Positions 11,801 to 23,364 of a stretch of DNA of 64,000 nt are shown here, piece by piece. Below the pieces are notes generated by a model. That model was not told the origin of the DNA, ran no database searches, and worked only from the letters and a program-made list of their open reading frames with translations. The stretch spans positions 51,909,473-51,973,472 of the forward strand of contig OX419758.1 in NCBI GenBank assembly GCA_948567375.1, in the 5' to 3' direction. A program made the translations under genes and the position numbers. Numbering within the stretch: position 1 is the stretch's first letter; every line of letters begins with the position of its first letter. Source of the stretch: Lunularia cruciata (taxonomy: Eukaryota > Streptophyta > Marchantiopsida > Lunulariales > Lunulariaceae).

Positions 11801-13955
11801 GATTGCAACAATACCTATTAGCATATTGCTTTTGCTAATTTTGAGCAATGAGAAGATGAGACTTAGCTTGGTGTAAAGATTTAGATAACATGGATAATAA
11901 AGTGGAAGTATGAGGAATATGAGATAGTAGGGGAGCAAGAAGTGAATCTAGAACAAGTGGATCTTACCTATAATTTAGGAAGAAGGTAGAGAATCCAATG
12001 CTTGCTTTCTTATAATTATTGTAGGAAAAACTTGGCACCCTCAAGACAACTATCTCAATTGGTGTGTTGAATGTTGGTAAGAGCATGAAGAATATCTTCC
12101 AAGCTGCAATTTGCATGTTTGATTTTCCTATCTATCTAAGGATGATAGGCCATAGACAAGCAAACTTGGTGCCAAGTAGCTTGAAGAGTGTTTGCCAAAT
12201 TAGTGTTGAATCAAGGATCATGATTTGAGATGAGAACCCTTGGCATCCCATGGTGTTTGAAGATAGTGTCAAAGTAAATATTGGTTAGCATTGGAGCATC
12301 CATGGTATCCACATTAGGTGCCAAGAAAATCTACTTGCTAAGTTTATGAACAAACACCATAATGGCTGTATAGCCATGACCTATCTCAGGCAAGGATGTG
12401 ATAAGGTCAAGACATAAATATTCCTATTTAGTAGATGGAATAGAAAGTGGTTGAAGAAGTCTGCCCAATTCTGGTTGTTGATCTTGTTATGTTTGCAACT
12501 CTCACAAGATCAAAGAAACTCTCAAACCTCTTGTGCCATGTTTGGCCACCACCATTGATAATGGAGGGTGCTCAAGCTTTCCCCACAGCCATGTTACCAG
12601 AAATTAGTAACTCATTGGACTCTTGAATTTGCACTAGTCATATATCATCCATAATTGGAACATAAAGCCAATTCTTACAAAATAGAAGGCACTCCTTGAA
12701 TGAAAAAAAGTTTTATTCCTTTTCATGCATTGCAAGATGATTGTGCACCAAATAATACAAAGGGTCTTGTTATAAAGTAAAAGGGTTATAAAGGGTCTTG
12801 TTAATAAGGATCTTCTAAAATTGATTGGGACCTTTGAGTCAATTGACACCATGATAATGGATATTATTATGGGAGATTAGGAAGAGTCTTCAAATCAAGT
12901 CATCATGACAAAGCATCAAGAATAACAAAGAACTTTCTTGGTTTGTAAGCTTGATGTTAAATAATATTAGTTGCTCCTCCCATCAATGATGATAACTCTT
13001 CATGTGCTCCAAATTTAAGGTCTACAACAAGAATTTTGTGATTAATTCATATTATTACATGTTTCATTAAGAGATAATGTCTCCATATTTTTGTTACATA
13101 TAACATGGTCAATTGTTTTTGATCTTGGGAAAATAATTCCTTTTTGCCACATTTAGTCATTGAGATACAAAGGTTATGGTATGTAATCCATTTAGGAATT
13201 CTTATTGCAACATAACTCCAATTGCAAAGTTAGAAGCATCAAAATAAACCACAAAAGGTAGTTTAGGATCACATGGTTGGAAGATGGGTCTTGAAGATAC
13301 CATATCTATAAGCTTATTGAATGCCTCTTCTTGCATGATAGTACATTTGAAACTTTGTCTTCCCTAAGAGGTCAATTAACAATGAAATCACATGAGCATA
13401 ATAATGAATGAATTGTCAATAAAACTTACCAATCCATTGAATCCCCAAACTTCTACCACATCCTTAGAAGAAGGTCAATCAAAGATGGCCTTGATTTTCT
13501 CTTCTTTCATCTTGATCCATTCCATTGGAACCTTATGGCCCAAGAAGGAAACTTTCTTTTGCCAAAAGATGCACTTGGAATTCTTGCATTAATACTTCTA
13601 TTATCATAGTTATGTTAAGTCTTCATGTGTGTGGTTTGTATGTTTTGCCTTCATGTTACTATAAATTAAGATGTCATCCAAGAACACTATCACATGTCAA
13701 TCCAATAGCCCCTCTAGAACCTAATGCATTGGATCCATGAGCATAAGTGAGACCAAAAGGTAAAACTCTCTACTCAAAATGCCCATACCTTGTACAAAAA
13801 GCAATCTTCTATACATGTTTTTCATCAATTGGAATTTCCCAATAGATGCTTTAATGATCCAAATTTAAGAAACATTGTGCTCAACTCTATTGATCCTATA
13901 AGTCATCAATTTGAGGTAAAAGATATACATTCTCTTTTATTGAGACTATGGTAAT
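11800..13955 (-). pseudogene. Chromovirus integrase, RNase H and part of RT, decayed
   Basis: The region is antisense to the plus strand and full of stops. At 13700-13800 the minus strand reads VLPFGLTYAHG and a VLG-x-HLNL remnant of the VFLDDILIY catalytic block. Integrase-like pieces lie at 11.9-12.6 kb and RNase H pieces near 13.0-13.3 kb. It is collinear with the plus-strand copy at 17.5-19.5 kb. It ends at the insertion point 13955 and continues at 20392. Confidence 0.72.
13951..13955. repeat. Target-site duplication GTAAT, left copy
   Basis: GTAAT precedes the 5' LTR of the inserted chromovirus and recurs at 20387-20391, just after its 3' LTR. Confidence 0.88.
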
Positions 13956-14433
13956 TATAACAATATGGAGTTTATAAATAAGTTACTTGAGATTAAGGAA
14001 GTAGCAAATAGTTCAAATTAGCCAGGAGTTATAAGAATATTTTAGAAGCATTTAGAAAGCTATTTGGTACCTTCTAGGTATTGGTAATGAGTATGCCAAG
14101 TGGTGATTTCTAGAAAGAAGCTTCATGGGAAGTTTCATGACTAGTTTAGCTTGCACACCTATAGGTAGTTTCTAGAAAGAAATTTCTTGGGAGTTTCACA
14201 ACTAGCTTAGCTTGTATGCCAAGAAGACAACTTCTAAGAAGAAGCTTCATGATTATCTTGGCTTGCACTCCAAGAAGACATCTTTTAGGAAGCTTCTCAA
14301 GAGCCTTATATGCTCCCTATAAATACCAAAGCCCAAGCTCATGCTAGGCATTTGTAGTTTCACTCATTCAAGTGTCCCAGTGTGATCTTACTTTGATCTT
14401 GTGTTCTCCTATTTCTCTCCTTGATCTTTTACA
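13956..14433 (+). repeat. Chromovirus 5' LTR
   Basis: 478 bp from TATAACAATATGG (the initial TG decayed to TA) to ...GATCTTTTACA. It contains serial GAAGCTTCTTGGGA-like blocks and a probable TATA box (CCCTATAAATACC, about 14316-14330). The TATA position implies transcription toward the primer site. Confidence 0.88.
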
Positions 14434-14445
14434 TTGGTATTAGAG
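14434..14445 (+). promoter_or_regulatory. Chromovirus primer-binding site
   Basis: TTGGTATTAGAG directly abuts the 5' LTR. It differs by one transition from the initiator-Met tRNA site TGGTATCAGAGC. Confidence 0.85.
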
Positions 14446-14459
14446 TAGGAATGAGATGG

Positions 14460-15560
14460 ATGGAATTTATGGACCACCAAATCCATTTCTGCCAAACCAT
14501 TGCGATTTTCATGTTTATGTATTACCCAAGCATCGTTTCATGTATTTTCATCTCTCATGCTTTGGGTAAATTTTTTTGAATGCAATGTCCTTGTTTGATG
14601 AACTCTTGGTACTTTCAATTGTAACTTATGAAGAACAATGCACGTGCTTCATTTACGTGTTAACTTAGATAAACTATAGGTAGTTTAATAGAGTAGTAAT
14701 CATGGTGGCAATACCTAAGGTTATCATTGCTATGTAACAAAATCAAGCACCTTACTTGATTGTTGGAAAAACTAGACCATCAATGACAAGAGCATGTAGA
14801 GAGAGCACCAAATCAAGAAGGAGAAGAGAAAATCCAGTTTCCAAAGCCTAAGGTATTTGAAGGCAAGAATCTCTTGAGCAAAATGGAGAATTTTGAGTTT
14901 GACTATGAATGTTATTTTAAAGCTACAAATCTTCAAAATGAATAGAAATAAATTCTCTTGGCTTCAAGCCAATTGGATGGGCAAAGATATGGTGACGGTT
15001 TTGAGTAGAGCAAGCTGAAAATTATTGCACCAATCTTGACATGGGAAGAATTCAAGAGTGCAATCATTGGTAGATTCTAATTATAAATGCCACACAAGCT
15101 ACATGAGATAGGTTGGTAGAGTTGAAGTAGATTGGCTTTGTAAGAAGCTACATGACGTTATTCTAGAACACCATTATGAAAATTCTATATATATTGGAAG
15201 GTGAAGCTTTGGATAGATTTGTGAGAGGCTTGAATTCACAAACCAAACTAGAGATGACTATGTAAGAGCCAAAACACTTGGAGGAAGCCATGCAATTGGC
15301 TAAGCACTTTGATTCCTTGGTTGTGACAACTTGGTCTTGAGCATAGCCTTCAGAGAACCTACCAATACTCCACACATGAGTGGAGGAGCCGACATCAATG
15401 GAGATTGATGTTGTCTAACGGAGACCACTTAGTATTATAGATAGAAAAAAGATTGTAACAAAATGGTGGTTTTTTTTATTATCACCAAATTGGACATCAT
15501 ATTGCTAAATGTCTACTCAAGAATGTGCAACCTTGAAAAACTGCCCAAATGGAGTTTGTA
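14460..15560 (+). pseudogene. Chromovirus gag, decayed
   Basis: There is a weak gag signal in changing frames, best at about 15105-15330, where the sequence parallels the clearer minus-strand gag at 21551-21733 (QFQNTMMLI, EGEALDLFVKGL). A CCHC knuckle region is expected near 15.47 kb but is too eroded to call. Confidence 0.6.
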
Positions 15561-15639
15561 GAGCAAAATGATCAAGGAAAGAAGGAATCAAAATATGAGA
15601 TTTCAAGCCGCTTAGAAAATTGATTAGTTCTAATGGGAT

Positions 15640-16030
15640 TGAAGGTTGGACCTATGCAAATTTTCTTCACTTGCAAGGTATGATATCTGATTGTGGCTAT
15701 AGGATTTTGGTGGATTTTGGAAGTTCAAAGAATTGCATTTCTATATAATTAGCAAAGGAATTAAGTATCCATATCTAGCCAATAATTGGAAGTAGGTTGA
15801 TGGTGGCATATGGTAGAAAGGTGCTATATTTCATACCTCATAGCCTATTACATTCAAGATTAAGAAGGAGTATTTGGAGTGCACGAGGTTTGTAATGGCA
15901 CCTCTATACTATGATGTCATTCTAGGTTTATCTTGGCTTGAATGTCATAAGGTTGAATTTGATTAGACCCTATGATAAATTCAAGTACAACACCAAGGTA
16001 AGAATTACCAATTAGGTTGTCTAGCACCTT
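15640..16030 (+). pseudogene. Chromovirus protease region, decayed
   Basis: The segment at about 15700-15745 reads LVDFGSSKNCIS, matching the retropepsin D-S/T-G motif with the Ser/Thr changed. LYYDVILGLSWLECHKVEFD follows at about 15905-15965, a strongly conserved post-protease block in plant gypsy elements. Stops interrupt both. Confidence 0.75.
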
Positions 16031-16194
16031 TGAGTATAACACCTAAGAATAGTCAATCCTAAGATGGGAAGTTTATCAATAAAGCATCCATAGAGCAAGC
16101 TTCCAAGGAAGATAAATCTATTTTTGTAGTGTGGATCAAGCCTAGTGCGCATGGAGAATTTGAGGAGGGTAAAAAGCCTCATCAAGCAATGGTT

Positions 16195-16447
16195 GATCAA
16201 ATAGTTCAAGAGTTTGTAGATGTGTTTTTGGATGATCTACCAAAGGGATTACCCTTTGATCATGGTATGCTCTTCAAGATTGAGTTATTGCTAAGAAAAA
16301 CTCTAATGAGTTGACCAATCTATGATCAAATAGTGTAGGAGTTTGTAGATGGTTTTTGGATGATCTACCAAAGGGATTACCCTTTGATCATATTATGCCC
16401 TTTGAGATTGAGTTATTGCTAGGAAAAACTCTAGTGAGTCGACCAAT
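16195..16447 (+). repeat. Tandem duplication inside the chromovirus pol, about 128-bp period
   Basis: GATCAAATAGTTCAAGAGTT at 16195 recurs as GATCAAATAGTGTAGGAGTT at 16323. Both units continue through GATCTACCAAAGGGATTACC and ACTCTAGTGAGT-GACCAATCTAT. The unit encodes the DVFxDDLPKGLP segment before the reverse transcriptase, so the duplication disrupts pol. Confidence 0.85.
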
Positions 16448-16782
16448 CTATTGGCTCTCACCAAATGAGTTAGGACGAGCTTAGAACAACATTGACAAAG
16501 TTTTTGGAGAAGGATTTCATACAACATAGTACATCTCCTTAGGGAGCACCAGTATTATTTGTTCCAAAGAAAGAGGGAAGAATTTGCTTTTATATTGATT
16601 ATTGTGGTCTCAATAAACAAATAGTGAAGAATACATATCTCTTGCCTCAAATTGATAACTTGCTAGATCAACTAAGTGGAGCATGATACTTCTCCAAGTT
16701 GGATCTTTGAAGTGGCTATTGGTAGATTCCCATTGATAGAGCGGATTTGTAAAAGATTGCCTTTTGCACAGGGTATAGATAT

Positions 16783-16787
16783 CTTGA
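16783..16787. repeat. Target-site duplication CTTGA, left copy
   Basis: CTTGA flanks the solo LTR on both sides (16783-16787 and 17528-17532). Confidence 0.9.
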
Positions 16788-17527
16788 TGTAATACTCCGA
16801 GGACAAGAGAAGAGAGAAAACACAGATTGCACACTCAAACATTCGATGCCCAAGGGAGCACCTTCTCTTTATTATATAGACAAAGAGGATCTCCTCCAAG
16901 GAAGCTCCACCATAGGATTAGGGACACAGATAGGTGACATGTCAGCAAGCTCCACCCTTGGATTACTTACTTGGATGGGTGACCTGTCTGGTCTAGGTCC
17001 TATCTGGTTGGTCAAACGAGCTTTGACCGGAGGGAATCTTTTAGAGAATCTTCCTGTAGGAATCTCAGAATCAAATGAGTAAGGTACCGTTGGAAAGCTC
17101 TTGATGAGACAAAATTGGGGGGAGGGGAAGGCCAGCCTTTCCTCCATAAGGGGGGGGAATCTGCACATTTTCGAGGCCTAATTCATCCGTTTAGGCCTCC
17201 AAAATTGCCTTCAAAGATTTCAGGCATATTTCGGTTCCTACTCTATTAGTAGAAGTCCCCTTTTGGTGATACATCTTTCTGATCTGTTTAGTCCATCATG
17301 TGTAACATCCTTCCAGATGTTACCAAACCAATTTTCACCTTTAAATCATATGTTTAGCTATTGGTTCTAAGGTTCTCAAGTCTATTTCGATTTCTGCCCT
17401 ATTAGTAGAAGTACTCTTTTGGTGATACTTCTATCTGATCTATTTTGACCATCATGTATAACATCATTCTAGATGTTACCAAACCGAATTTCACATCTAG
17501 ATCATATGGCTAACCCTTGGTATTACA
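16788..17527 (-). mobile_element. Solo LTR of an unrelated LTR retrotransposon
   Basis: 740 bp, with perfect 8-bp terminal inversion TGTAATAC...GTATTACA and flanking CTTGA duplication. No internal region or second LTR is present, as expected after LTR-LTR recombination. Orientation is inferred to be minus because a TATA-like tract and AATAAAGAG (poly(A)-like) read correctly on that strand near 16870. Two diverged direct copies of about 135 bp occur inside (17229-17366 and 17384-17520; TTAGTAGAAGT, GGTGATAC, CATCATGT-TAACATC). Base composition is richer in G+C than the host element. Confidence 0.9.
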
Positions 17528-17959
17528 CTTGAGTAGAGAGTTCTACCTTTTGGGCTCATTAATGCTCTAACAATCTTCATGGATCAGATGCATCAAGTGC
17601 TGGATGGGCTATTGGATTGGTATGTGATAGTGTTATTGGATGATATTTTAATCTATAACAATGTAGAGACAAAACACACAAATCACATACAAGAAGTCCT
17701 AAGATGATTACATTAATGGAAGTTTTATTGCAAGAAGTCAAAGTGTACCTTTTGGCAGAAGGAGGTTATCTTCTTGGGTCACAAAATCTCATTGGAGGGT
17801 ATCAAGATGGAAGAGGAGAAAATCAAGGCCATTATTGATTGGCTTACTCTAAAGGACCCATAGAAATATGGCCATTTTTACCAATGATTCATCCACTAAT
17901 TATGCTCATGTGGCTACACCTTGACTGACTTCTTAGAGAAGAACTCAAGCTTTCAATAG

Positions 17960-18405
17960 ACCACCAAGCACAAAGAAGTATTCCAAAAGCTAAAACATAT
18001 GGTGTCTTCAATTCTTCAACCATATGACCCTCAACTACCTTGTGTGGTTGATTTTAATGCTTCTAACTTTGCCATTGGACCCGTGTTGCAATAGGAATTC
18101 TCAAATGAGTTACATCTCATTTCCTTTGTGTCTCACCAACTAAACACCACAAAAAGAAATTGCTCAATTTGAGATTGGAAACAACTAGCAATGGTATATG
18201 CCACCAAAGTATGGAGGCATTATCTCTTGGAGAAACAATTGATCATGCAAATCAATCACAAACTCTTGTTCTAGACATTACATTTGGAACACATGAAGAG
18301 TTGACATCATTGATGGGAGGAAAAACTATAGTTATTTGACTTCAAACTTGAGTGCAAGCCCAATAGGATCCATGTTATCCCCAATGCTCTATCACAATGA
18401 CATTA
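17960..18405 (+). pseudogene. Chromovirus RNase H, decayed
   Basis: Pieces read SSILQPYDPQLPCVVDFNASNFAIG (split here as LQPYDPQLPCVV and DFNASNFAIG), LISFVSHQLNTTKRN, LAMVYATKVWRHYLL and FDFKLECKPN. This matches the Ty3/gypsy RNase H with one catalytic Asp changed to Asn. Three stops interrupt it. Confidence 0.8.
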
Positions 18406-18427
18406 TTTAAAGTCTCTTCTTCTTATC

Positions 18428-19600
18428 ATGGTGGTAATTATGATGATGGAAATTATGACAATGTCAATCGACTCCAAGGTCCAAATTGAGTTTAGGGCTG
18501 CTTTACAGCAAGACTCCTTCTATCAAATAGTACAAGGTTGTCTTGTTGCAGAATACAACACCTTCTCCTTCAAGGAAGGCCTTCTATATTGGGAGAACCA
18601 GATCTATATTCTAGCCAACAATGATTTTCAACTTGTGCGACTTCAAGAAGCCCATGACTTACCAATCATTAGTCACATTGGTCTGGATAAGACCTTGGGT
18701 ACCCTACAATACAAGTGGTGGTGGCCCAACATGGCACAAGATGTTTGAGAGTTTGTCCAATCTTGTGAGAGTTTTCAATGCAACAAGGCCAACAACTAGA
18801 AACCGAGTGGACTCCTTCAACCACTTCCCATCCTATTTGCTCAATGAGAACATGTGAGCTTACATCCTTGCCCAAGACAAAGCAAGGTCACATAGCACTC
18901 ATGATATTTGTAGATAAGCAAATCCATTTAGCACCAAATTTTGATACAATAGATGCTCCAACATTGGCCTAGATCTACTTCAAAAATGTCTTCAAGGATC
19001 GTGGGATACCTTGTGTACTCATCTTTGATCTTGATCCTTGTTTTACCAAAAAAATTGGTGAACGCTCTTCTAGATACTTGACACCAGGCTTGCTTTGTCT
19101 ATAGCCTATCATCCCCAAACTAATGGACAAACCAAACGTGAAAATTATACCCTAGAAGATATGCTTCTTGACTTTGTTAAGATTCACCATACCAACTAGG
19201 ATGAGTGTCTTATAGCTATTGAGTTTGCCTAAAATAATTCAAAACATGCAAGTACCAAATTATCTCCTTTCTTCCTTAAATTTTGGCCAAGATCCACTTG
19301 TTTTAGATTTCTTTCTTGCTCCTTTTCCATCTCATGTCTCTCATACCTCTACCTTCTTGACCATAATATCCCACTCCCTACAACAAGCCAAATTTCATCT
19401 CCTTGTTGCTCAAAATTGTTAAAAATAATATGCAGACAAATATTATCAAGATCTCATTTTTCAACTTGGTGATAAGGTCATGCTTTCTTCTCCACTTGAT
19501 ACCCAAGTCCATAAACTTACTCCCAATTGGACAGGCCTATTTGATGTCACCCAAATCATTTCTCTTGTTGCTTATCTACAATTCAAAGTTGAGACCCTTT
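18428..19600 (+). pseudogene. Chromovirus integrase, decayed
   Basis: A 106-codon open segment (18428-18748) carries LYWENQIYILANNDFQLVRL and the first histidines of the HHCC zinc domain (EAHDLPIISHIGLDKTL, YKWWWPNM). CESFQC follows in another frame. The core is eroded, but LSIAYHPQTNGQTK is readable at about 19098-19140. The C-terminal GPY/F module (KLTPNWTGLFDVTQIISLV) lies at about 19513-19570. Confidence 0.82.
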
Positions 19601-19649
19601 GTTTCTAATCCATCTTCCTTTTCTTCTTGTATCCAACTCCCTCCTCCTC

Positions 19650-19820
19650 CAATGTCTAGCAATGATCATGAGGAGTATGAAGTTGATCATATCCTTGCAC
19701 ATTGTGATATTCAACATGGCAACCACTAACTTATTGAGTACAAGGACTTTTGGAAGGAATATCCTCTCCATGATGCCACTTGGGAGCCTTTTTCTCTATC
19801 TCCAAAATGCACAAATGGCT
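19650..19820 (+). pseudogene. Chromodomain of the plus-strand chromovirus
   Basis: NDHEEYEVDHILAHCDI starts the domain. After a one-base slip it continues LIEYKDFWKEYPLHDATWEP, the typical chromodomain core with a W-x-(4-6)-TWEP end. The domain follows the integrase, as in the chromovirus branch. Confidence 0.85.
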
Positions 19821-19865
19821 CTCTAGGAGTTTGAAGCTTCCTTCGTGACAAGGATGTCACCAACT

Positions 19866-19880
19866 AGTGGTGGGGGAATA
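19866..19880 (+). promoter_or_regulatory. Chromovirus polypurine tract
   Basis: AGTGGTGGGGGAATA immediately precedes the TG of the 3' LTR. The minus-strand element has the matching AGTAGTGTGGGAATA. Confidence 0.8.
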
Positions 19881-20386
19881 TGTATAAATATGGAGTTTAT
19901 AGATAAGTTAATCAAGACTAAGGAAATAGTAAATAGGCCAAATTACCCAAATTTTATAATAATATTCTAGAAGCATCTAGAAAGCTACTTGGTACCTTCC
20001 AAGTATTGGGTAATGTACATGCTAAGTAATGATTTCTAGGAGTAAGCTTCTTGGGAAGCTTTCCACCTAGCTTAGTTTGCATACCAAATAGATACTTTCT
20101 AGAAGGAAACATATTGGGAGGCTTCCAAAGAGTTTAGCTTGCATGCCAAGTAGGTAGCTTCTAGAAGGAAGCTTCTTGAGAAGCTTCTCGGTTAGCTTGG
20201 CTCTAAGAAGGTGGTTTTTAGGAAGCTTCTCGAGAGGCTTGTATACTCACTATAATACCAAAACCCAAGCTCATACTAAGCATTTAGAGTTTCACTCATT
20301 AGGATCACATTAGGACATTCAAGAGTCCTAATGTGATCTTCCACTTTGATCTTTTATTCTCTTATTTCTCTCCTTGGTCTTTTACA
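19881..20386 (+). repeat. Chromovirus 3' LTR
   Basis: 506 bp, TGTATAAATATGG... to ...GGTCTTTTACA, collinear with 13956-14433. It carries an extra 20-30 bp near 20300, where an AGGA-TCACATTAGGAC / GTCCTAATGTGATC pair forms a local inverted repeat. GTAAT follows at 20387. Confidence 0.88.
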
Positions 20387-20391
20387 GTAAT

Positions 20392-22417
20392 CAATATACA
20401 ATCAAAGTACTCCACCCTTCTTTGCAAAATATTAGTGACCCTCATGACAATGTATTATATCATGTGAAACCCTTTTCAAACAATTTGGGTCAATATTATT
20501 CAATTTTTTCCAACTCCTTTGGTGAGAGCTAATAGATTGATCTACTCATTGAATTACTATTTGGCAATAGCTCAATCTTGAAGGGCATACCTTGATTAGA
20601 GGGTAATCCCTTTGGAAAATTATCTTGAAACAAGTCTAATTATTGAACTATCTAATCCATTATTGTTTTTGAGGTTCCTCATCAAATACTCCTTGCACAA
20701 TAGGCTTGATCCATATAGCAAAGATAGTAATATCTTCTTCCAAAGCTTGCTCTATAACCTCTACACTAACAAACTTCCATCTTGGGCTTGATTACTCTTA
20801 GGTGTCTTTCTTAAAGTTGGCAAACAACCTAATTAGTAGTTCTTACCTTGGTGTTGTACTTGAATTTTTTGTTAAGTCCAATTAAATTGAACATTATGAT
20901 GTTCAAGCCAATGAAAATCTAGAATAATATCATAGTGTAAGGGAGCTACTACAAATCTCATTCTCTTTGTATATTCCTTCCTAATCTTGAATGCAACAAG
21001 ATGTGAGGTACACAATGCAAAACTCTTTCTAATATTGCAAACATCAATATTTGCTACTTTATATTGGCTTGAGAGGAATACCTAATTCCTTTGAGAATTG
21101 CATGAACATGAAATTCTCAAAACTCTCATAATCAACCAAAATTTTATAGCCATGATTGAATATCATACCTTGCAAGTGACTCAAACTTGCATGGTTGAAC
21201 ATTCAATCTTGTTTGAACTAATCATGTTCCCAATAAGTGGCTTGATATCTCCTACTATGACACTTTTTTCCTTGATTCTCACATTCCAAGAACTCCATTT
21301 TGGTAATAGGTTGAGGTCATCTATTCTTGCTTGTGCATTCAGCAATGCAATGTCCAATCTAGCAATAATAAAAACAACCACTATTTTATCATAACCATTC
21401 TTGATTTGTTTTGCCAAGTGGTCTCCCTTAGATGATATCAATTTCTATTGGTGCCAAATTTTTCATTTGTATTTGGTGTGTTTGCAAGTTCAATGGAGGT
21501 CTAAGTTGAGACCAAGTTGTGATTGCCAAGAAATCAAATCACCTAACCATCTACATAACTTCTTCTAGATGCTTGGATTTATGCATGGTTACTTTTGATT
21601 TGGTGCATAACTTCAAGCCTTTCACAAATAGATCCAAGGCTTCACCTTCATGAATGTTCAAAATCAACATCATGGTGTTTTGGAATTGAGAGATATAACT
21701 TTGCATAGAGCCAACCTTCCTCAATTTTTCCAATCAATCTCTTGCAATCCATGTACTATTCATAGTTTGGAACCTTCCAATAATTTCACTCTTGAAGTCC
21801 TCCCATGTTGAAAGTGGCATGAAAAATTGTCATTGAGTTTGATCTACTTGGAATTTCCACCATAGTTTTGTTGCTCCATCTAATTGATTTGAAGCTAAGA
21901 GTGTTTGTCTTCAGCCATCCAAAAGATTTTTGACTTCAAAATATTTCTCAAAATCAAATACAAGGGTGTCCATTTCACTTGAAAAATTCTTGCCTTCAAA
22001 TGGCTTAGGTTTGGAAAACCATACTTGATCTTATCAAAAAGTTGCTTACTCTATTTGACATTATTGTTACCTATCATGATCTTGTTCATCCAACAAGCAA
22101 GTAGGATGTTTGATCTGTTATTGCATAGCAATGATAAATTCAAGCATCATTGCCCTGACTATTACTCTACTAAACTACCTTTTGTATTAACTAAATTAAC
22201 AAGTAGATATAGAAATTTAAGTGAATTGCTCATTGTAAGTTACTGAATGGTTCATCAAATAAGGTGATCATGTTTAGAAAGTTTTTCACAAAGTCTGAAA
22301 TGATGGATGGATTGAAGTGATGCTTTGGTAGGCCACAAATATGGAAATCATAATGTTTTGAAAAATGGATTTGGCGGTCTATAGATTCCATCTATCCCAT
22401 TGTTGCTCTAATATCAA
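20392..22417 (-). pseudogene. Minus-strand chromovirus: RT start, protease, gag and primer site
   Basis: Going from right to left, the primer site remnant TTGATATTAGAGC (22404-22417, minus) comes first. Gag lies at about 21430-22000, with an open 60-codon piece containing YISQFQNTMMLILN and EGEALDLFVKGLK (21551-21733). The post-protease block HYDIILDFHWLEHHNVQFN is at about 20880-20940. The N-terminal part of the reverse transcriptase (20392-20640) rejoins 13955. The frames are broken throughout. Confidence 0.82.
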
Positions 22418-22599
22418 TGAATGAGAAATAGGAAAATGGAAGGTCACAATGGAATATCATATTGAAACTTGAAATTGAAAGAAACTCCAAATGCCTAGGA
22501 TGAGCTTGGACTTTGGTATTTGTAGTAAAGTAATACAAGACTTACAAGGGCTATTTCATTAGCCTCTACTAACTTGTCTATTAAATCCATATTATTACA
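22418..22599 (-). repeat. Truncated 5' LTR of the minus-strand chromovirus
   Basis: About 182 bp remain of a roughly 410-bp LTR. The TGTAATAATATGGATTT start and the AAATACCAAAGTCCAAGCTCA-like TATA region are kept, while the middle GAAGCTTC blocks are deleted. Confidence 0.78.
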
Positions 22600-23364
22600 A
22601 TTACAAAGATTTCAATCCCCATTCTTGAACATTCTTGAATTGCACTCCTCTCTCAACTATATATTATTGATGCTACTCAAAAATCACTCACTTGAGTAAT
22701 CAAAATACTTGTAGTATGTTTTCTTTGTGTGTTTGTGTCAAATTTACTCTTAGCAAGATTAAATCACACAAGAGAACTTGGGAACATCTATATCATAGTC
22801 TTCATGCATTAGTCTTCAATCATTGGGCCATTAATATCCTCATGTGAATTTAATTTTTTAAGTACCAATGTCCTTTGGCAAAGATTCTTTAAGCAAGTGG
22901 TAATAGAATCTAAACTCTTGTATTGCCTTTGGCTCAATCATTAGGTGAATATCCTTCATCCTCATCTTTTGCTAACTAACCACTCTTTGAATTTTTGACA
23001 CTTTTGCTCTTTCAACTTCTCACTCCTTATCCAATATAAAGTCAAAACCAAATAAACCTCCAAAGAGAAGAATTCCTCCTAAAATTCCAAAATTCTACTT
23101 AACATATACACAAACAACCAACATCATTTTAGGAATAATGACACAAACTATAAGATATTAAATTTAGAATATAAGTCTAATAAATTCCATGTTGTTCAAG
23201 ATGTTATATCTAGTTAGCTAAATTATAATATATTTTAGATTATAAAAATAAATTTTTATACATTATATCCAACATCAATATAGTTAAATAAAATGATGAA
23301 TACAAGTCAAAGTAGCATCAAAATTTGGAAAGAGATCCTTCTATTTAATTACTTCAACATAACT
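22600..23364. other. AT-rich intergenic stretch
   Basis: I see no coding domain, terminal repeats or RNA gene here. The sequence is simple and AT-rich and ends at the solo LTR. Confidence 0.6.

Larger units (their letters stand above)
16200..17880 (+). pseudogene. Chromovirus reverse transcriptase, split by a solo LTR
   Basis: The first part (to 16787) contains [37 protein letters not shown] and YFSKLDL. The second part (from 17533) contains RVLPFGLINALTIFMDQM, then WYVIVLLDDILIYN with both catalytic aspartates, then a thumb-like IFLGHKISLEG. The 740-bp insert at 16788 falls between the FCTGY-like and FGL blocks. The frame has several stops, so no product is expected. Confidence 0.87.
13956..20386 (+). 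mobile_element. Plus-strand Ty3/gypsy chromovirus, nested, inactivated
   Basis: Two LTRs (13956-14433 and 19881-20386), target duplication GTAAT, a primer site and a purine tract define the element. Domain order is gag, protease, reverse transcriptase, RNase H, integrase with GPY/F module, then chromodomain, which makes it a chromovirus. It is interrupted by a 740-bp solo LTR of another family (16788-17527). Without that, it is about 5.7 kb. Stops are frequent, but the reverse transcriptase loop LLDDILIYN at about 17630-17665 is intact. It lies inside a related element of opposite orientation. Confidence 0.92.
10909..22599 (-). mobile_element. Minus-strand Ty3/gypsy chromovirus, split by a second chromovirus
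   Basis: Read on the minus strand, this has a 5' LTR (22418-22599, truncated), primer site, gag and protease (20.7-22.0 kb), reverse transcriptase (13.0-13.95 kb plus 20.39-20.6 kb), integrase, chromodomain and a 3' LTR (10909-11317). The reverse transcriptase is cut at 13955/20387 by the plus-strand element 13956-20386. Removing that element and one GTAAT copy rejoins the protein reading across the junction. LTRs, purine tract and coding motifs resemble those of the inserted element, so both belong to the same or sister families. Target duplication of this outer element is unclear. Confidence 0.87.

Noticed and set aside
10909..22604. Target duplication of the minus-strand chromovirus (TTATT at 10904-10908 versus ATTAC at 22600-22604)
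   Set aside because: The flanking pentamers do not match, and the boundary of the truncated 5' LTR is uncertain by a few bases.
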